64,000 nucleotides of DNA, from NCBI RefSeq assembly GCF_036116635.1, contig NZ_CP107995.1, forward strand, positions 10,478,001 to 10,542,000. Direction: 5' to 3'. The notes under the pieces were generated by a model. It did not search any database. It was not told the origin of the DNA and worked only from the letters and a program-made list of their open reading frames with translations. How positions within the stretch are numbered: position 1 is the first letter of the stretch; each line of letters starts with the position of its first letter. The position numbers were made by a program, and so were the translations under genes. The stretch is from Amycolatopsis sp. NBC_00345 (lineage in GTDB: Bacteria > Actinomycetota > Actinomycetes > Mycobacteriales > Pseudonocardiaceae). Below are positions 55,071 to 63,531 of this stretch, one piece after another.

Positions 55071-55532
55071 ATGGCCGTCGAGGTCGGCTCACCAGCCCCT
55101 GACTTCACGCTCAATGACTACAACAAGCAGCCCGTCACCTTGTCGTCCTTCAAGGGCGAAAAGCCGGTGCTGCTGGTGTTCTTCCCGTTCGCTTTCAGCG
55201 GGGTCTGCACCGGGGAGCTCTGCCAGCTTCGTGACGAGTTCTCGGACTACGACACCAAGGGCGTGCAGGTCCTCGGCGTCTCGTGTGACGCGGTCTTCTC
55301 GCTGAAGGTCTGGGCCGAGCAGGAGAACTACCAGTTCCCGCTGCTCTCGGACTTCTGGCCGCACGGCGAGGTGGCGCAGTCCTACGGCGTCTTCAACGAC
55401 AAGGCCGGCCTCGCGCTGCGTGGCACCTTCCTGATCGACACCGACGGTGTGGTGCGCTTCGCGGAGGTCAACCAGCCCGGCGAGGCCCGTGACCAGCAGG
55501 CCTGGAAGAAGGCCGTGGCCGAACTGGCCTGA
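55071..55532 (+). CDS. ahpE: One-cysteine peroxiredoxin AhpE
   Basis: A 153-aa thiol peroxidase. The N-terminus VGSPAPDFTLNDYN and the active-site FFPFAFSGVCTGELC (peroxidatic Cys46, second Cys at 51) match mycobacterial AhpE, which is recycled by mycothiol/mycoredoxin. This fits the mycothiol reductase gene at the left edge. Length equals the family norm. ATG start with GGAGAGGA upstream. A perfect hairpin follows the gene. Confidence 0.92.
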   Translation: MAVEVGSPAPDFTLNDYNKQPVTLSSFKGEKPVLLVFFPFAFSGVCTGELCQLRDEFSDYDTKGVQVLGVSCDAVFSLKVWAEQENYQFPLLSDFWPHGEVAQSYGVFNDKAGLALRGTFLIDTDGVVRFAEVNQPGEARDQQAWKKAVAELA

Positions 55533-55544
55533 CGATCTTCCCGG

Positions 55545-55584
55545 CGACGCCCGCGGCCTGGTTCGTTACGGGCCGCGGGCGTCG
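55545..55584 (+). terminator. Hairpin terminator after ahpE
   Basis: CGACGCCCGCGGCC (55545-55558) and GGCCGCGGGCGTCG (55571-55584) form a perfect 14-bp stem. It begins 12 nt after the ahpE stop and ends 6 nt before the tRNA. Confidence 0.7.
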
Positions 55585-55590
55585 TCACAG

Positions 55591-55662
55591 GGGCGCATAG
55601 CTCAGCGGAAGAGCACTCGGTTTACACCCGAGCGGTCGCAGGTTCGAACCCTGCTGCGCCCA
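55591..55662 (+). tRNA. tRNA-Val (anticodon TAC)
   Basis: A 72-nt cloverleaf: acceptor GGGCGCA/TGCGCCC, D stem GCTC/GAGC, anticodon stem CTCGG/CCGAG around TTTACAC, T stem GCAGG/CCTGC with TTCGAAC. The anticodon UAC reads valine codons. The 3' end is ACC followed by G, so CCA is not fully encoded. It lies only 6 nt after the ahpE hairpin, so its promoter must overlap that structure or it is processed from read-through. Confidence 0.95.
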
Positions 55663-55692
55663 CCGAAAGACGAGATCCCACCGGAACGAGAT

Positions 55693-55732
55693 GAAGGCCT
55701 CCAGCCCGACCGTCGTCGGGGTGGAGGCCTTC
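55693..55732 (+). terminator. Hairpin after the tRNA-Val gene
   Basis: Arms 55693-55710 and 55715-55732 (18 nt) pair with one mismatch around CGTC, 30 nt after the tRNA. The core GAAGGCCTCC/GGAGGCCTTC is shared with the hairpin at 22828-22876. Confidence 0.65.
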
Positions 55733-55889
55733 GTGCTGCTGACGCTTAGCTGTCCGGCGCCGGGTCTGCCCCCTCGACAGGCCCGGCCACCGCGCAGCGC
55801 GCCGCGGGTAGCACTGTTGAGGAGACCGGCCGAGGGCCGCGAGATACATCTTTAGCTTGGTCCGAACGGGTGATCTTCGGAGTGGAAAA

Positions 55890-56447
55890 TTATTCGCCGC
55901 CGGAGCCCGTCCAGGCGTGCTCGGCCAGGCTCGGGTGCAGCGGGGCGGCCACGAGGCGGTTCGCGAACGTCGACATCGTGTAAGTGCCGATGCCGAGCAC
56001 CACTTCCAGCGCCTGCTGCGGTGTGTAACCCGCCGCGAGGAACGCGTCCAGGTCCGCCGGCGGCACGTCGCCCGTCGTCTCGAGCACTCTCAGGACGAAG
56101 GCGCGGAGGGCTTCCAAGCCGGGCGACGGCAGTACGGACGACGAGCGCAACGCCGTCACGACGTCGGCCGGCGCGCCCAGTTTCACCAGCTTCGCGGTGT
56201 GCATCGCCACGCAGAAGTGACACTCGTTGCGGGTCGCGATGGTGAGGATCAGCGTCTCGCGCTCCAGCGGCGCCAGCGTGGTCGTCTCGAAGAGCGCGCT
56301 GAGCTTCAGGAATCCGTTCAGCAGCTCCGGCGACGTCGCCAGGCGGGCGACGGCGGCGGGCACGTCGCCGAATTGGGCGGCGGTCGCCGCGAGGGCGCGG
56401 CGCGCGGACGGCGGGGCGGTGTCGACGGTGTGGCCGGGGAAGTGCAC
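55890..56447 (-). CDS. Carboxymuconolactone-decarboxylase/AhpD-like protein
   Basis: A 185-aa protein of the CMD/AhpD fold. The redox motif NECHFCVAMHTAK (CxxC with nearby His) is intact, pointing to a peroxidase-type or alkylhydroperoxidase-linked activity rather than lactone decarboxylation. The GTG start has AAGGAGC upstream. It is divergent from a MarR-type regulator with only 31 bp between start codons, so that regulator very likely controls it. Confidence 0.82.
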   Translation of the reverse strand: MHFPGHTVDTAPPSARRALAATAAQFGDVPAAVARLATSPELLNGFLKLSALFETTTLAPLERETLILTIATRNECHFCVAMHTAKLVKLGAPADVVTALRSSSVLPSPGLEALRAFVLRVLETTGDVPPADLDAFLAAGYTPQQALEVVLGIGTYTMSTFANRLVAAPLHPSLAEHAWTGSGGE

Positions 56448-56472
56448 GGGGGAGCTCCTTGCTCGTAAGATA

Positions 56473-56508
56473 GACAACGTGGTTGACCAAAACGTAAACC
56501 AGGTTGTC
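56473..56508. promoter_or_regulatory. Inverted repeat operator candidate for the MarR-type regulator
   Basis: GACAACGTGGTT (56473-56484) and AACCAGGTTGTC (56497-56508) pair at 11 of 12 positions with a 12-bp spacer. The site covers the regulator's own start codon and lies 26 bp from the divergent start, suited to repression of both genes. Confidence 0.5.
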
Positions 56509-56979
56509 GAATCTGGCAAGCGGGATACTCCCGGCTTCGAGCTGCCCTTGCTGCTGTTCGGCGGATTTCGCACGATCGTCGACCGCCTGCACGCCGAGCT
56601 CGCGCGCCAGGGCCACCCCGGCGTCCGCCCCGCGCACGGCTTCGCCATGCAGGCGATCGGGCTGGACGGGGCCACGGCGTCGGAACTCGGACGGCGACTC
56701 GGCGTCTCCAAGCAGGCCGCGGGCAAGACCGTCGACCGCCTGGCCCAGCTCGGGTACGCCGAACGCGCCGACGATCCCGCCGACGCGCGGCGCAAGATCG
56801 TCCGCCTGACGCCACGGGGCCTCGACTCGCTTCGCCGCTCCGCCGCGATCTTCGACGAGCTGCGCGCGGAGTGGGTCCGCGCGCTCGGCGCCGAGCGCGT
56901 CCGCGCGATCGAAGCCGACCTGCGCGCCGTGGTGCCCGCCGACGGGTTCCGCGTCGACGTCGCGGGCTGGTTCGGCTGA
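56479..56979 (+). CDS. MarR-family transcriptional regulator
   Basis: A 166-aa winged-helix regulator. The DNA-recognition helix is in ATASELGRRLGVSKQAAGKTVDRL and the wing is ERADDPADARRKIVRLT, the standard MarR signature. It begins with GTG. It is divergent from the CMD/AhpD-like gene and followed after a short gap by an acyl-CoA dehydrogenase gene. Many MarR proteins of this type respond to phenolics or oxidants; the ligand here is unknown. Confidence 0.85.
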   Translation: MVDQNVNQVVESGKRDTPGFELPLLLFGGFRTIVDRLHAELARQGHPGVRPAHGFAMQAIGLDGATASELGRRLGVSKQAAGKTVDRLAQLGYAERADDPADARRKIVRLTPRGLDSLRRSAAIFDELRAEWVRALGAERVRAIEADLRAVVPADGFRVDVAGWFG

Positions 56980-57015
56980 GCTAGCGTGAGGCTTCAGGAC
57001 GACGTGGAGGTGCGG

Positions 57016-58155
57016 GTGGACGCCGAGGACTTCGGACAGGTATTGGCCGCCGTGCGCGAGTTCGTGCGCAAGGAGGTCGTGCCCCGGGAGACCGAGATCG
57101 ACGAGCGGGACGAGATCCCCGCCGAGATCCGGGAGAAGGCCGCCGGGCTCGGCCTGTTCGGCTGGGCGCTGCCGGAGGAGTACGGCGGGCTCGGGCTGGG
57201 CATGGCCGAGGACGTCCGGCTCGCGGTCGAGCTGGGCTACACGACCCCGGCGTTCCGCTCGTTGTTCGGCACCAACAACGGCATCGCGGGCCAGGCGATC
57301 GTCGCCTACGGCACGCCGGACCAGCGCACCCGCTGGCTGCCGCGGCTCGCCGCCGGGCAGACGATCGCGTCGTTCGCGCTGACCGAGGCCGAGGCGGGCT
57401 CGGACCCGAGCGGGCTGACCAGCCGCGCCGTGCGTGACGGCGAGGTCTTCCGGCTCAACGGCGCCAAGCGCTTCATCACCAACGCGCCGCTCGCTGAGCT
57501 GTTCGTGGTGTTCGCCCGCACCGAACCGGGCAGCACCGGCCGGCACGGGATCTCCGCACTGCTCGTGCCCGCCGGCTCGAAGGGCGTCACCGTCGGGCCG
57601 CACGACAAGAAGATGGGCCAGGCCGGCGCGTGGACCGCCGAGGTGTTCTTCGACGACGTCGAGGTGCCGGTGTCCGCGCTCGTCGGCGAGGAGGGCCAGG
57701 GCTACCGGATCGCGATGGCGTCACTGGCCCGCGGCCGGCTGCACATCGCCGCGCTGTGCGTCGGCATGGCGGAGCGGGCGCTGGGCGAGGCGGTCGACTA
57801 CGCCCGCACCGCGCGTCAGGGCGGTCGGCCGATCGGCGAGTACCAGCTGGTGCAGGCCCTGCTGGCCGAGTCGCACGCCGAGCTCGCCGCCGGGCGCGCG
57901 ATGGTGCACGAGGCCGCCGCGGCGTACGACTCGGGCGAGGACCGGAAGCTCGGCCCGTCCTCGGCGAAGCTGTTCTGCACGGAGATGCTCGGCCGCGTCG
58001 CCGACCGCGCCGTGCAGGTGCACGGCGGGGCCGGCTACCTGCGCGGCGTCACGGTCGAGCGGATCTACCGCGACGCGCGGCTGTTCCGGATCTACGAAGG
58101 CACGAGCGAGATCCAGAAGCTCGTCATCGCCCGTCAGCTGCTCCGGGAGTCCTGA
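57016..58155 (+). CDS. Acyl-CoA dehydrogenase
   Basis: About 379 aa, cytoplasmic FAD enzyme of beta-oxidation type. Features are WALPEEYGGLGLGMAED, FALTEAEAGSDPSGL (FAD/substrate contact), LARGRLHIAALCVGMAE and IYEGTSEIQKLVIARQLL, which contains the catalytic-base Glu in the usual C-terminal position. The GTG at 57016 has GGAGG five bases upstream; a GTG at 56986 is an alternative adding 10 residues. Chain-length preference is unknown. The 3' end overlaps the next convergent gene by 22 bp. Confidence 0.9.
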   Translation: MDAEDFGQVLAAVREFVRKEVVPRETEIDERDEIPAEIREKAAGLGLFGWALPEEYGGLGLGMAEDVRLAVELGYTTPAFRSLFGTNNGIAGQAIVAYGTPDQRTRWLPRLAAGQTIASFALTEAEAGSDPSGLTSRAVRDGEVFRLNGAKRFITNAPLAELFVVFARTEPGSTGRHGISALLVPAGSKGVTVGPHDKKMGQAGAWTAEVFFDDVEVPVSALVGEEGQGYRIAMASLARGRLHIAALCVGMAERALGEAVDYARTARQGGRPIGEYQLVQALLAESHAELAAGRAMVHEAAAAYDSGEDRKLGPSSAKLFCTEMLGRVADRAVQVHGGAGYLRGVTVERIYRDARLFRIYEGTSEIQKLVIARQLLRES

Positions 58156-59339
58156 GCCAGCCCGGTCACTTCGCGTACGAGCCGGTCGATCTCGTCCTCG
58201 TTGTTGTAGTAGTGCACCGACGCGCGGACCAGGTCGGGCAGGCCACGGGCGGTGAAGTCGTACTGCGCGGACGTCGCGTGGGTGACGCTGGTGTTGATCT
58301 TCGCCGCCGTCAGCCGGGCCTTGACCTGCTCGGCCGGCATCCCGGCGAGGCTGAACGTGACCAGCCCGCACCGGCGCGTCCCCACGTCGTGCACCCGCAC
58401 TCCGGGGATCTCGCCGAAACGTGACCGCATCGTGGCGGCCAGTGCGGCGACGCGCTCTTCGATCGCCGGCAGGCCCCACTCCAGCGCGTAGTCGACGGCG
58501 GCGCCGAGGCCGAGCACGGCGGCGAAGTCGCGCTCCCAGACCTCGAACCGCTTCGCCGTCGGGTCCACCACGTACTCCGTCGGCGACTCCCAGCTGGCGG
58601 AGTGCAGGTCGAGCATCGCCGGCTCCAGCCGGTCGCGCAGCCGCGGGTGCACGTAGAGGAAGCCGGTGCCACGGGGCCCGCGCAGGTACTTGCGGCCGGT
58701 GGCGCTCAGCGCGTCGCACCGGATGCGGGTGACGTCGAGGTCGATCTGCCCGGCCGACTGGCACGCGTCGAGCAGGAACGGGACGCCCGCGGCCGACGTC
58801 ACCGCGCCGATCTCCTCGGCCGGGTTCACCAGCCCGCCCTGCGTCGGCACGTGGCTGACGGCGACGAGCTTCACGTCGTCGTCGATCCGGGCGCGCAGGT
58901 CGTCGACGTCGAGCTGGCCGCCGGCGTCGTCGGCCACCACCTCCACGCGGGCGCCGGTGCGACGCGCGATCTGCAGGAAAGCGATCGCGTTGCTCGCGTA
59001 CTCGGCGCGCGAGGTCAGGATCCGGTCGCCGGGCTTGAACGGCAGCGCGTAGAACACCGCCTGCCACGAACGGGTCGCGTTGTCCGTCAGCGCGATGTCG
59101 TCGACGTCCGCGTTGAGCAGCCGCGCGACCGACGCGTACACCGCGTCCGTGCGCTCGGCCGCCGCGGCGGCGGCCTCGTAACCGCCGACCAGCGCCTCGT
59201 GACGCAGGTAATCGACCATCGTGTCGGTGACTCGCGCTGGCGGGAGCGCGGAGCCGGCGTTGTTGAAGTGGGCGACGCCGGTGCAGCCGGGCGTCTCCGC
59301 TCGGGCGCGGGCGATGTCGTCGGGCTGGAAACTGACCAT
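58134..59339 (-). CDS. Class V aminotransferase-fold PLP enzyme (cysteine-desulfurase/epimerase-like)
   Basis: A 401-aa PLP enzyme. Typical blocks are FNNAGSALPPARV, TDNATRSWQAVFYAL, LLDACQSAGQIDLDV and the PLP lysine in SATGRKYLRGPRGTGFLYV. It resembles the NifS/isopenicillin-N-epimerase group; there is no Fe-S cluster assembly gene nearby, so a role in cysteine desulfuration should not be assumed. The ATG at 59339 is used. It is divergent from a GntR regulator across 47 bp. Confidence 0.82.
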   Translation of the reverse strand: MVSFQPDDIARARAETPGCTGVAHFNNAGSALPPARVTDTMVDYLRHEALVGGYEAAAAAAERTDAVYASVARLLNADVDDIALTDNATRSWQAVFYALPFKPGDRILTSRAEYASNAIAFLQIARRTGARVEVVADDAGGQLDVDDLRARIDDDVKLVAVSHVPTQGGLVNPAEEIGAVTSAAGVPFLLDACQSAGQIDLDVTRIRCDALSATGRKYLRGPRGTGFLYVHPRLRDRLEPAMLDLHSASWESPTEYVVDPTAKRFEVWERDFAAVLGLGAAVDYALEWGLPAIEERVAALAATMRSRFGEIPGVRVHDVGTRRCGLVTFSLAGMPAEQVKARLTAAKINTSVTHATSAQYDFTARGLPDLVRASVHYYNNEDEIDRLVREVTGLAQDSRSS

Positions 59340-59349
59340 GTCCAACTGA

Positions 59350-59371
59350 ATACAGTAACTTCTTTCTGTAT
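59350..59371. promoter_or_regulatory. Operator candidate between the aminotransferase-like and GntR genes
   Basis: ATACAG (59350-59355) and CTGTAT (59366-59371) form a perfect 6-bp inverted repeat with a 10-bp spacer. The whole 47-bp gap is unusually A+T-rich for this genome, as expected for overlapping promoters and an operator. Confidence 0.45.
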
Positions 59372-59386
59372 GCAATACTGAGTGAC

Positions 59387-60010
59387 ATGACCAAGCGACT
59401 CCTGCGTGGTGACCTCATCGAGGAGATCACCACACAAGTGCTCGACGGCCGCCTGCTCGCCGACGCCCGGATCAACGAGGTGCACCTGGCGCGCGAACTC
59501 GGGGTCAGCCGGACCCCGTTGCGCGAGGCGCTGATCGGGCTGGCCGACCGCGGGCTGCTGGTCGCCGCGCCGGGCCGCGGGTTCCTCGTCGCGCCGTTCG
59601 ACCCGGAGGAGGCCCGGCAGCTTTACCCGCTCGTGGCCGAGCTGGAGTCGCTCGCCCTGCGCTGGACCTCGCCGCTCGACCTGTCGTCGCTGCCGGACCG
59701 GCTCGACCTGCTGGCCGACGAGATGGCGGCACTGCCCGCCGGGTCCGATCTGTCCGCTGTGGACGATCGCTGGCACGCGCTGTTGTTGTCCCGCTGTGGA
59801 AACCCGCACCTGATGCGGCTGATCGACCAGACCAAACCACTGCTCAAACGGTACGAGTCCGTGTACTTCGGCGGCGCGGAACGTGCGGCCGAGAGCATCG
59901 TCGAGCACCGGCGGATCGCGGCCGCACTTCGCGACGGCGACCTGCCCGGCGCGTCGGCCCTGCTCATCCGTAACTGGGTCAAAGCATTGGCCTACATAGA
60001 AAGGGGCTGA
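59387..60010 (+). CDS. GntR-family regulator (FCD/FadR subfamily)
   Basis: A 207-aa regulator. The N-terminal winged helix has EVHLARELGVSRTPLREALIGLADRGL, quoted across the recognition helix, followed by GRGFLVAPF. The C-terminal helical FCD domain (about 75-205) includes DDRWHALLL and VEHRRIAAAL, whose His residues usually bind a metal and a carboxylate ligand. It is divergent from the aminotransferase-like gene and coupled to the phosphodiesterase gene by a 4-bp overlap. Confidence 0.87.
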   Translation: MTKRLLRGDLIEEITTQVLDGRLLADARINEVHLARELGVSRTPLREALIGLADRGLLVAAPGRGFLVAPFDPEEARQLYPLVAELESLALRWTSPLDLSSLPDRLDLLADEMAALPAGSDLSAVDDRWHALLLSRCGNPHLMRLIDQTKPLLKRYESVYFGGAERAAESIVEHRRIAAALRDGDLPGASALLIRNWVKALAYIERG

Positions 60011-60783
60011 TCCACATCAAGGTCTTCGCGCACCTGTCCGACATCCACCTCGACGGCGGCGAGCGTGCCGACGCCCGCGCGGCAGCGGTGCTGGACTACC
60101 TGGGGAACCTCGCCCGGCCGGTGGAGGCTGTGCTCGTCACCGGCGACATCGCCGACCACGGCTTGCCCGAGGAGTACCGCCGGGCCGCCGAACTGCTCAA
60201 GAACCCCGCGCCGGTGCTCGTCTGCCCCGGCAACCACGACGTCCGCGCGCCGTTCCGCGAGATCCTGCTGGAGCTGCCGCCGGGCGACGCGCCGGTGAAC
60301 GTGGCGGCGGACATCGGGGGCGTCCTGGTCGCGATGTGCGACTCGTCCATCCCGGGCCGGGGCGCCGGCTACCTCGCCGACGAGACGCTGGCCTGGCTCG
60401 ACGAGGTGCTCACCGGTCACGACGGGCCGTCGCTCGTCGCGTTCCACCACCCGCCGGTCGAGGTCGGCGTCCCGCTCGTGGACGCCATCCGCCAGACCGG
60501 CGAGGAGCGGCTGGCCGAGGTCGTCCGCCGGCACCCGGGCATCGCCGGGCTGCTCTGCGGCCACGTCCACACCGGGGCGGGCACGACGTTCGCGGGAGTG
60601 CCCGTGCGCGTCGCGCCCGGTGTCGTGTCCGGCTCGCTGCTGCCGGTCGAGCCCGGCGCCGACCGCGGCTGGGACGAGGGCGGCCCGCTCGACTTCGAGC
60701 GGCCGCCGTCGCTGCTGCTGCACGTGCTGCACGACGACGGCCGGCTCACCAGTCACCAGCGGGTGGTGCCGTTCACGGGGTGA
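60007..60783 (+). CDS. CpdA-like metallophosphoesterase, probable CTG start
   Basis: About 258 aa, dinuclear-metal phosphodiesterase. All motifs are present: HLSDIHLDGG (Asp12, His14), VTGDIADHG, CPGNHDVRAP, AFHHPPV and LCGHVHTGAG. It resembles 3',5'-cyclic-nucleotide phosphodiesterase CpdA. The first motif lies upstream of every ATG or GTG in the frame, so translation must begin earlier. The CTG at 60007, overlapping the GntR stop as CTGA after AAAGGGG, is the best candidate; ATC at 60010 is another. Confidence 0.8.
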   Translation: MIHIKVFAHLSDIHLDGGERADARAAAVLDYLGNLARPVEAVLVTGDIADHGLPEEYRRAAELLKNPAPVLVCPGNHDVRAPFREILLELPPGDAPVNVAADIGGVLVAMCDSSIPGRGAGYLADETLAWLDEVLTGHDGPSLVAFHHPPVEVGVPLVDAIRQTGEERLAEVVRRHPGIAGLLCGHVHTGAGTTFAGVPVRVAPGVVSGSLLPVEPGADRGWDEGGPLDFERPPSLLLHVLHDDGRLTSHQRVVPFTG

Positions 60784-62398
60784 AGACGGGCAGCGTGATC
60801 CGCGACGGGTGCGCCGCGTCGTGGAACACCTCGAACCGGTTCGGCTTGCCGTCGACGGCGGCGGCCACCGGTTCGCCGGTGCCGTGGTTGCGGGCGAAGC
60901 GCGGGAACGCGCCGCCCGCGACCTGCACGCGCAGCCGGTGCCCGCGGCGGAAGCGGTAGGCCGTCGGGTCCAGCGGGACCTCCGCCGTCGCCACGCCGTC
61001 GGCGTCGGCATCCGGGTGGCCGGGGCGCAGCCGCAGGATGCCTTCGGTGACGTTGCGGGAGAGGCCGCCCGCGTCGACGTCGCAGACGCGCACGTACACG
61101 TCCGCGTGGCCGAGTTCGGTGCGCACGAACACGGTGGCGCTCACGTCGCCGATCACGTCGAGGTCGTTCACCAGCGGCTCGCCGGTGAACACCAGCACGT
61201 CGTCGCGCGCCTCGATGTCCTTGTTGTCCTGCTGCTTGTTGTCGCCGGAGAGCAGCGGGCCGCCGACGGCGGGCGTCGGGTCCGCCGGGTCGTAGGTGAA
61301 CGGCGTCGGCCGGGATTCGGAGTCGAAGGCCTCGCCCAGGCCGCCGACCGGGCGCAGGTGCGAGGGCGTGGCCGTCGACGCGGGCGGCCACTGCTCGAAG
61401 TCGAGCCAGGTCGAGGCCTGCTGCAGGAAGATCCGCACGGGGGAGCGCTGCAGCTGCGTGCGGTCGCCGGCCAGGTGCGCGCGCAGGAAGCCCAGCTGGT
61501 CCTGGATCATCACGCGCAGGCTGGCCGGCTCGCCGTGCGACCACGGGCCGATGGTGATCCGCGGCGCGCGCCCGGCCTCCTGCAGCGTGACGAAGTCCCG
61601 CAGCTGGCCGCGGATGAACAGGTCGTACCAGCCGGTCACCATGCTCACCGGCACGGTCAGGCCCGCCACCTCGGCGCTGTGGTCGGACATGGCCCAGTAG
61701 TCGTCGCCGGGCTCCGCGTGCTCGGTGACGTCCTTGAGGAACCGCACCGGCTTGCCGACGGCGGCGACGTCGGCCCCGCTCACCGGCAGGTGCGCCATGG
61801 CCGTGCGGGTCTTGCGGGTCTGGAACGGGTTCGGCAGCGCGGCCAGCCGCTCCTCCTGCCGTCCGATCAACGCCGACCACGACACCATGTCGTCCGCCGC
61901 GAGCACCCCGCCCGGGTAGAACGCGCTGATGAACTCCGACGACGTGATGCCGAGGCACATCGCCTCCAGCGGCGGGTCGAGGTACGGCCCGACCGCCCAC
62001 TGCGTGTGCCCGAGGTAGCTTGCGCCCGCCATGGCCAGGTGCCCGTCGCACCACGGCTGCGCGCGCAGCCACTCGGCGGTCGCGACGCCGTCCTCGCGTT
62101 CGAGGTGGAACGGCCGGAAGTCACCCTCCGAGCCGAAGCTGCCGCGGGTGCTCTGGATGACCGTCTGCAGCCCGTGGCGTGCGAACGTGTCGCCGAACAG
62201 CTTCGACAGCAGACCGGTGCGGCCGTACGGCGTGCGGATCAGCACCACCGGCGCGGAGTGCGCGCCGACCGGCGCGTAGCGGTCGGCCAGCAGGTGGATG
62301 CCGTCGGGCATCGGGACCCGCAGGTTCCTGGTGACCACCGGCGCCGGGCCCTCGGCCTTCGGCAGGCCCAGCAGCCGGTCGACGAGACGGTTCAGCAC
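60773..62398 (-). CDS. CocE/NonD family alpha/beta hydrolase (X-Pro dipeptidyl-peptidase-like)
   Basis: A 541-aa serine hydrolase. The nucleophile Ser127 is in MAGASYLGHTQW and the oxyanion Tyr region is RTPYGRTGLL. The Asp and His are expected near VSMVTGWYDLFIRG and IGPWSHGE. A C-terminal jelly-roll domain (about 330-541) completes the cocaine-esterase architecture. No signal peptide is seen, so it is probably cytoplasmic. The substrate is not predictable. Its end overlaps the convergent phosphodiesterase gene by 11 bp. Confidence 0.88.
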   Translation of the reverse strand: MLNRLVDRLLGLPKAEGPAPVVTRNLRVPMPDGIHLLADRYAPVGAHSAPVVLIRTPYGRTGLLSKLFGDTFARHGLQTVIQSTRGSFGSEGDFRPFHLEREDGVATAEWLRAQPWCDGHLAMAGASYLGHTQWAVGPYLDPPLEAMCLGITSSEFISAFYPGGVLAADDMVSWSALIGRQEERLAALPNPFQTRKTRTAMAHLPVSGADVAAVGKPVRFLKDVTEHAEPGDDYWAMSDHSAEVAGLTVPVSMVTGWYDLFIRGQLRDFVTLQEAGRAPRITIGPWSHGEPASLRVMIQDQLGFLRAHLAGDRTQLQRSPVRIFLQQASTWLDFEQWPPASTATPSHLRPVGGLGEAFDSESRPTPFTYDPADPTPAVGGPLLSGDNKQQDNKDIEARDDVLVFTGEPLVNDLDVIGDVSATVFVRTELGHADVYVRVCDVDAGGLSRNVTEGILRLRPGHPDADADGVATAEVPLDPTAYRFRRGHRLRVQVAGGAFPRFARNHGTGEPVAAAVDGKPNRFEVFHDAAHPSRITLPVFTP

Positions 62399-62586
62399 AG
62401 AGGTCCCCTTTCACACGGCGTGGCTGTGTCGTTCGTTGCCGATCCGACGGCCATCCTCGGCGGAAACGGGTCCCTACCGGCAGGTCGGCTGCAGCCCGTG
62501 TCCGCCTGCTTTCGGTCGGATCGGCAACTCTCCCCGAAGCTACCCGGTTCCGCGCGATCCGGAGCGGCCGTTCACTTCCGGGGGAA

Positions 62587-63531
62587 TCAGGCCGTGCGCA
62601 GGTGCTCGGCCAGCGGGCCGGTCACCCGCAGGACGTCGCTGGTGAACGGTTTCAGCAGCTCCGCGTCCACCCCGCACAGCGCGAGCGCGGCGGCGAGCAC
62701 GGGCGGCCGGGCGCGGTCGCCGCCGTCGGCGATCTTCAGCGCCACGGCCGTGCCGTCCGGCAGCGCGGCCAGCTGCACCGCCTCGAACCCGTCCTTCGCG
62801 ATCAGCCCCGGCACGGCGCGCATCAGCGCCGTGACGTCGCGACGGGAACCGCCCACGAGTTCGGGGTGCTGCCGGATTCCTTGGGCGACAAGGGATTCCG
62901 GCGTTCCCGGGGTGGTGGTCGCGATCCGCGAAGCAGCCTTCGCGAGACCGCGCAGCGAGAGGGCGAACAGCGGGGCTCCGCAGCCGTCGACGGCCACGCG
63001 CGTCACCGGCTGCCCGGTCAGCTCCTCGACCGTCGCGCGGATCGCCTGCTGCAGCGGGTGGCCCGGGTCGAGGTAGCCGTCGGCGGGCCAGCCGTTCTCC
63101 CGGCAGGTGGCCAGCATCGCGGCGTGCTTGCCGGAGCAGTTGTGCGCCAGCCGGCTCGGCTTGCGGCCGTCGGCGACCCAGGCGTCGCGCTCGACCGGGT
63201 CGAACGGGTAGTCCTCGGGGTTGCGCAGGTCGTCCGGCGAGATGCCGTGCCCGGCCAGTACGGCGGCCGCGGCCTGCAGGTGCCGGGCCTCACCGGAGTG
63301 GCTGGCCGAGGCGATCGCGAAGCCGGCCGCGTCCAGCCTCAGCCCGAGCCGCGCCATCGCGACGGCCTGCAGCGGCTTCGCCGTGGAGCGCGGGTACATC
63401 GGGGCATCCGGGTCGCCCGCCTCGAACAGCGTCGAGCCGTCCGGCGCGAGGGCCACCACGGAGCCGTGGTGGACGCCCTCGACCATGCCGTCGCGCAGCA
63501 GGTGGACGAGCGGCACGTGCGCGGGCGTCAC
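62587..63531 (-). CDS. L-asparaginase II family (AnsA-like, Asparaginase_II fold)
   Basis: A 314-aa enzyme predicted to hydrolyse L-asparagine to aspartate and ammonia. The family blocks are VHHGSVVALAPDG, MYPRSTAKPLQAVAMA (Ser/Lys active region), ASASHSGEARHLQA and HNCSGKHAAMLATCR. This is the Rhizobium-etli-type asparaginase fold, unrelated to E. coli AnsB. The GTG start overlaps the permease stop by 4 bp (GTGA), coupling uptake and hydrolysis. Confidence 0.88.
   Translation of the reverse strand: MTPAHVPLVHLLRDGMVEGVHHGSVVALAPDGSTLFEAGDPDAPMYPRSTAKPLQAVAMARLGLRLDAAGFAIASASHSGEARHLQAAAAVLAGHGISPDDLRNPEDYPFDPVERDAWVADGRKPSRLAHNCSGKHAAMLATCRENGWPADGYLDPGHPLQQAIRATVEELTGQPVTRVAVDGCGAPLFALSLRGLAKAASRIATTTPGTPESLVAQGIRQHPELVGGSRRDVTALMRAVPGLIAKDGFEAVQLAALPDGTAVALKIADGGDRARPPVLAAALALCGVDAELLKPFTSDVLRVTGPLAEHLRTA

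Noticed and set aside
55622..55849. 75-aa minus-strand open frame ending in GAAGFEPATARV
   Set aside because: This is the well-known false protein produced by reading antisense through a tRNA; it overlaps tRNA-Val.
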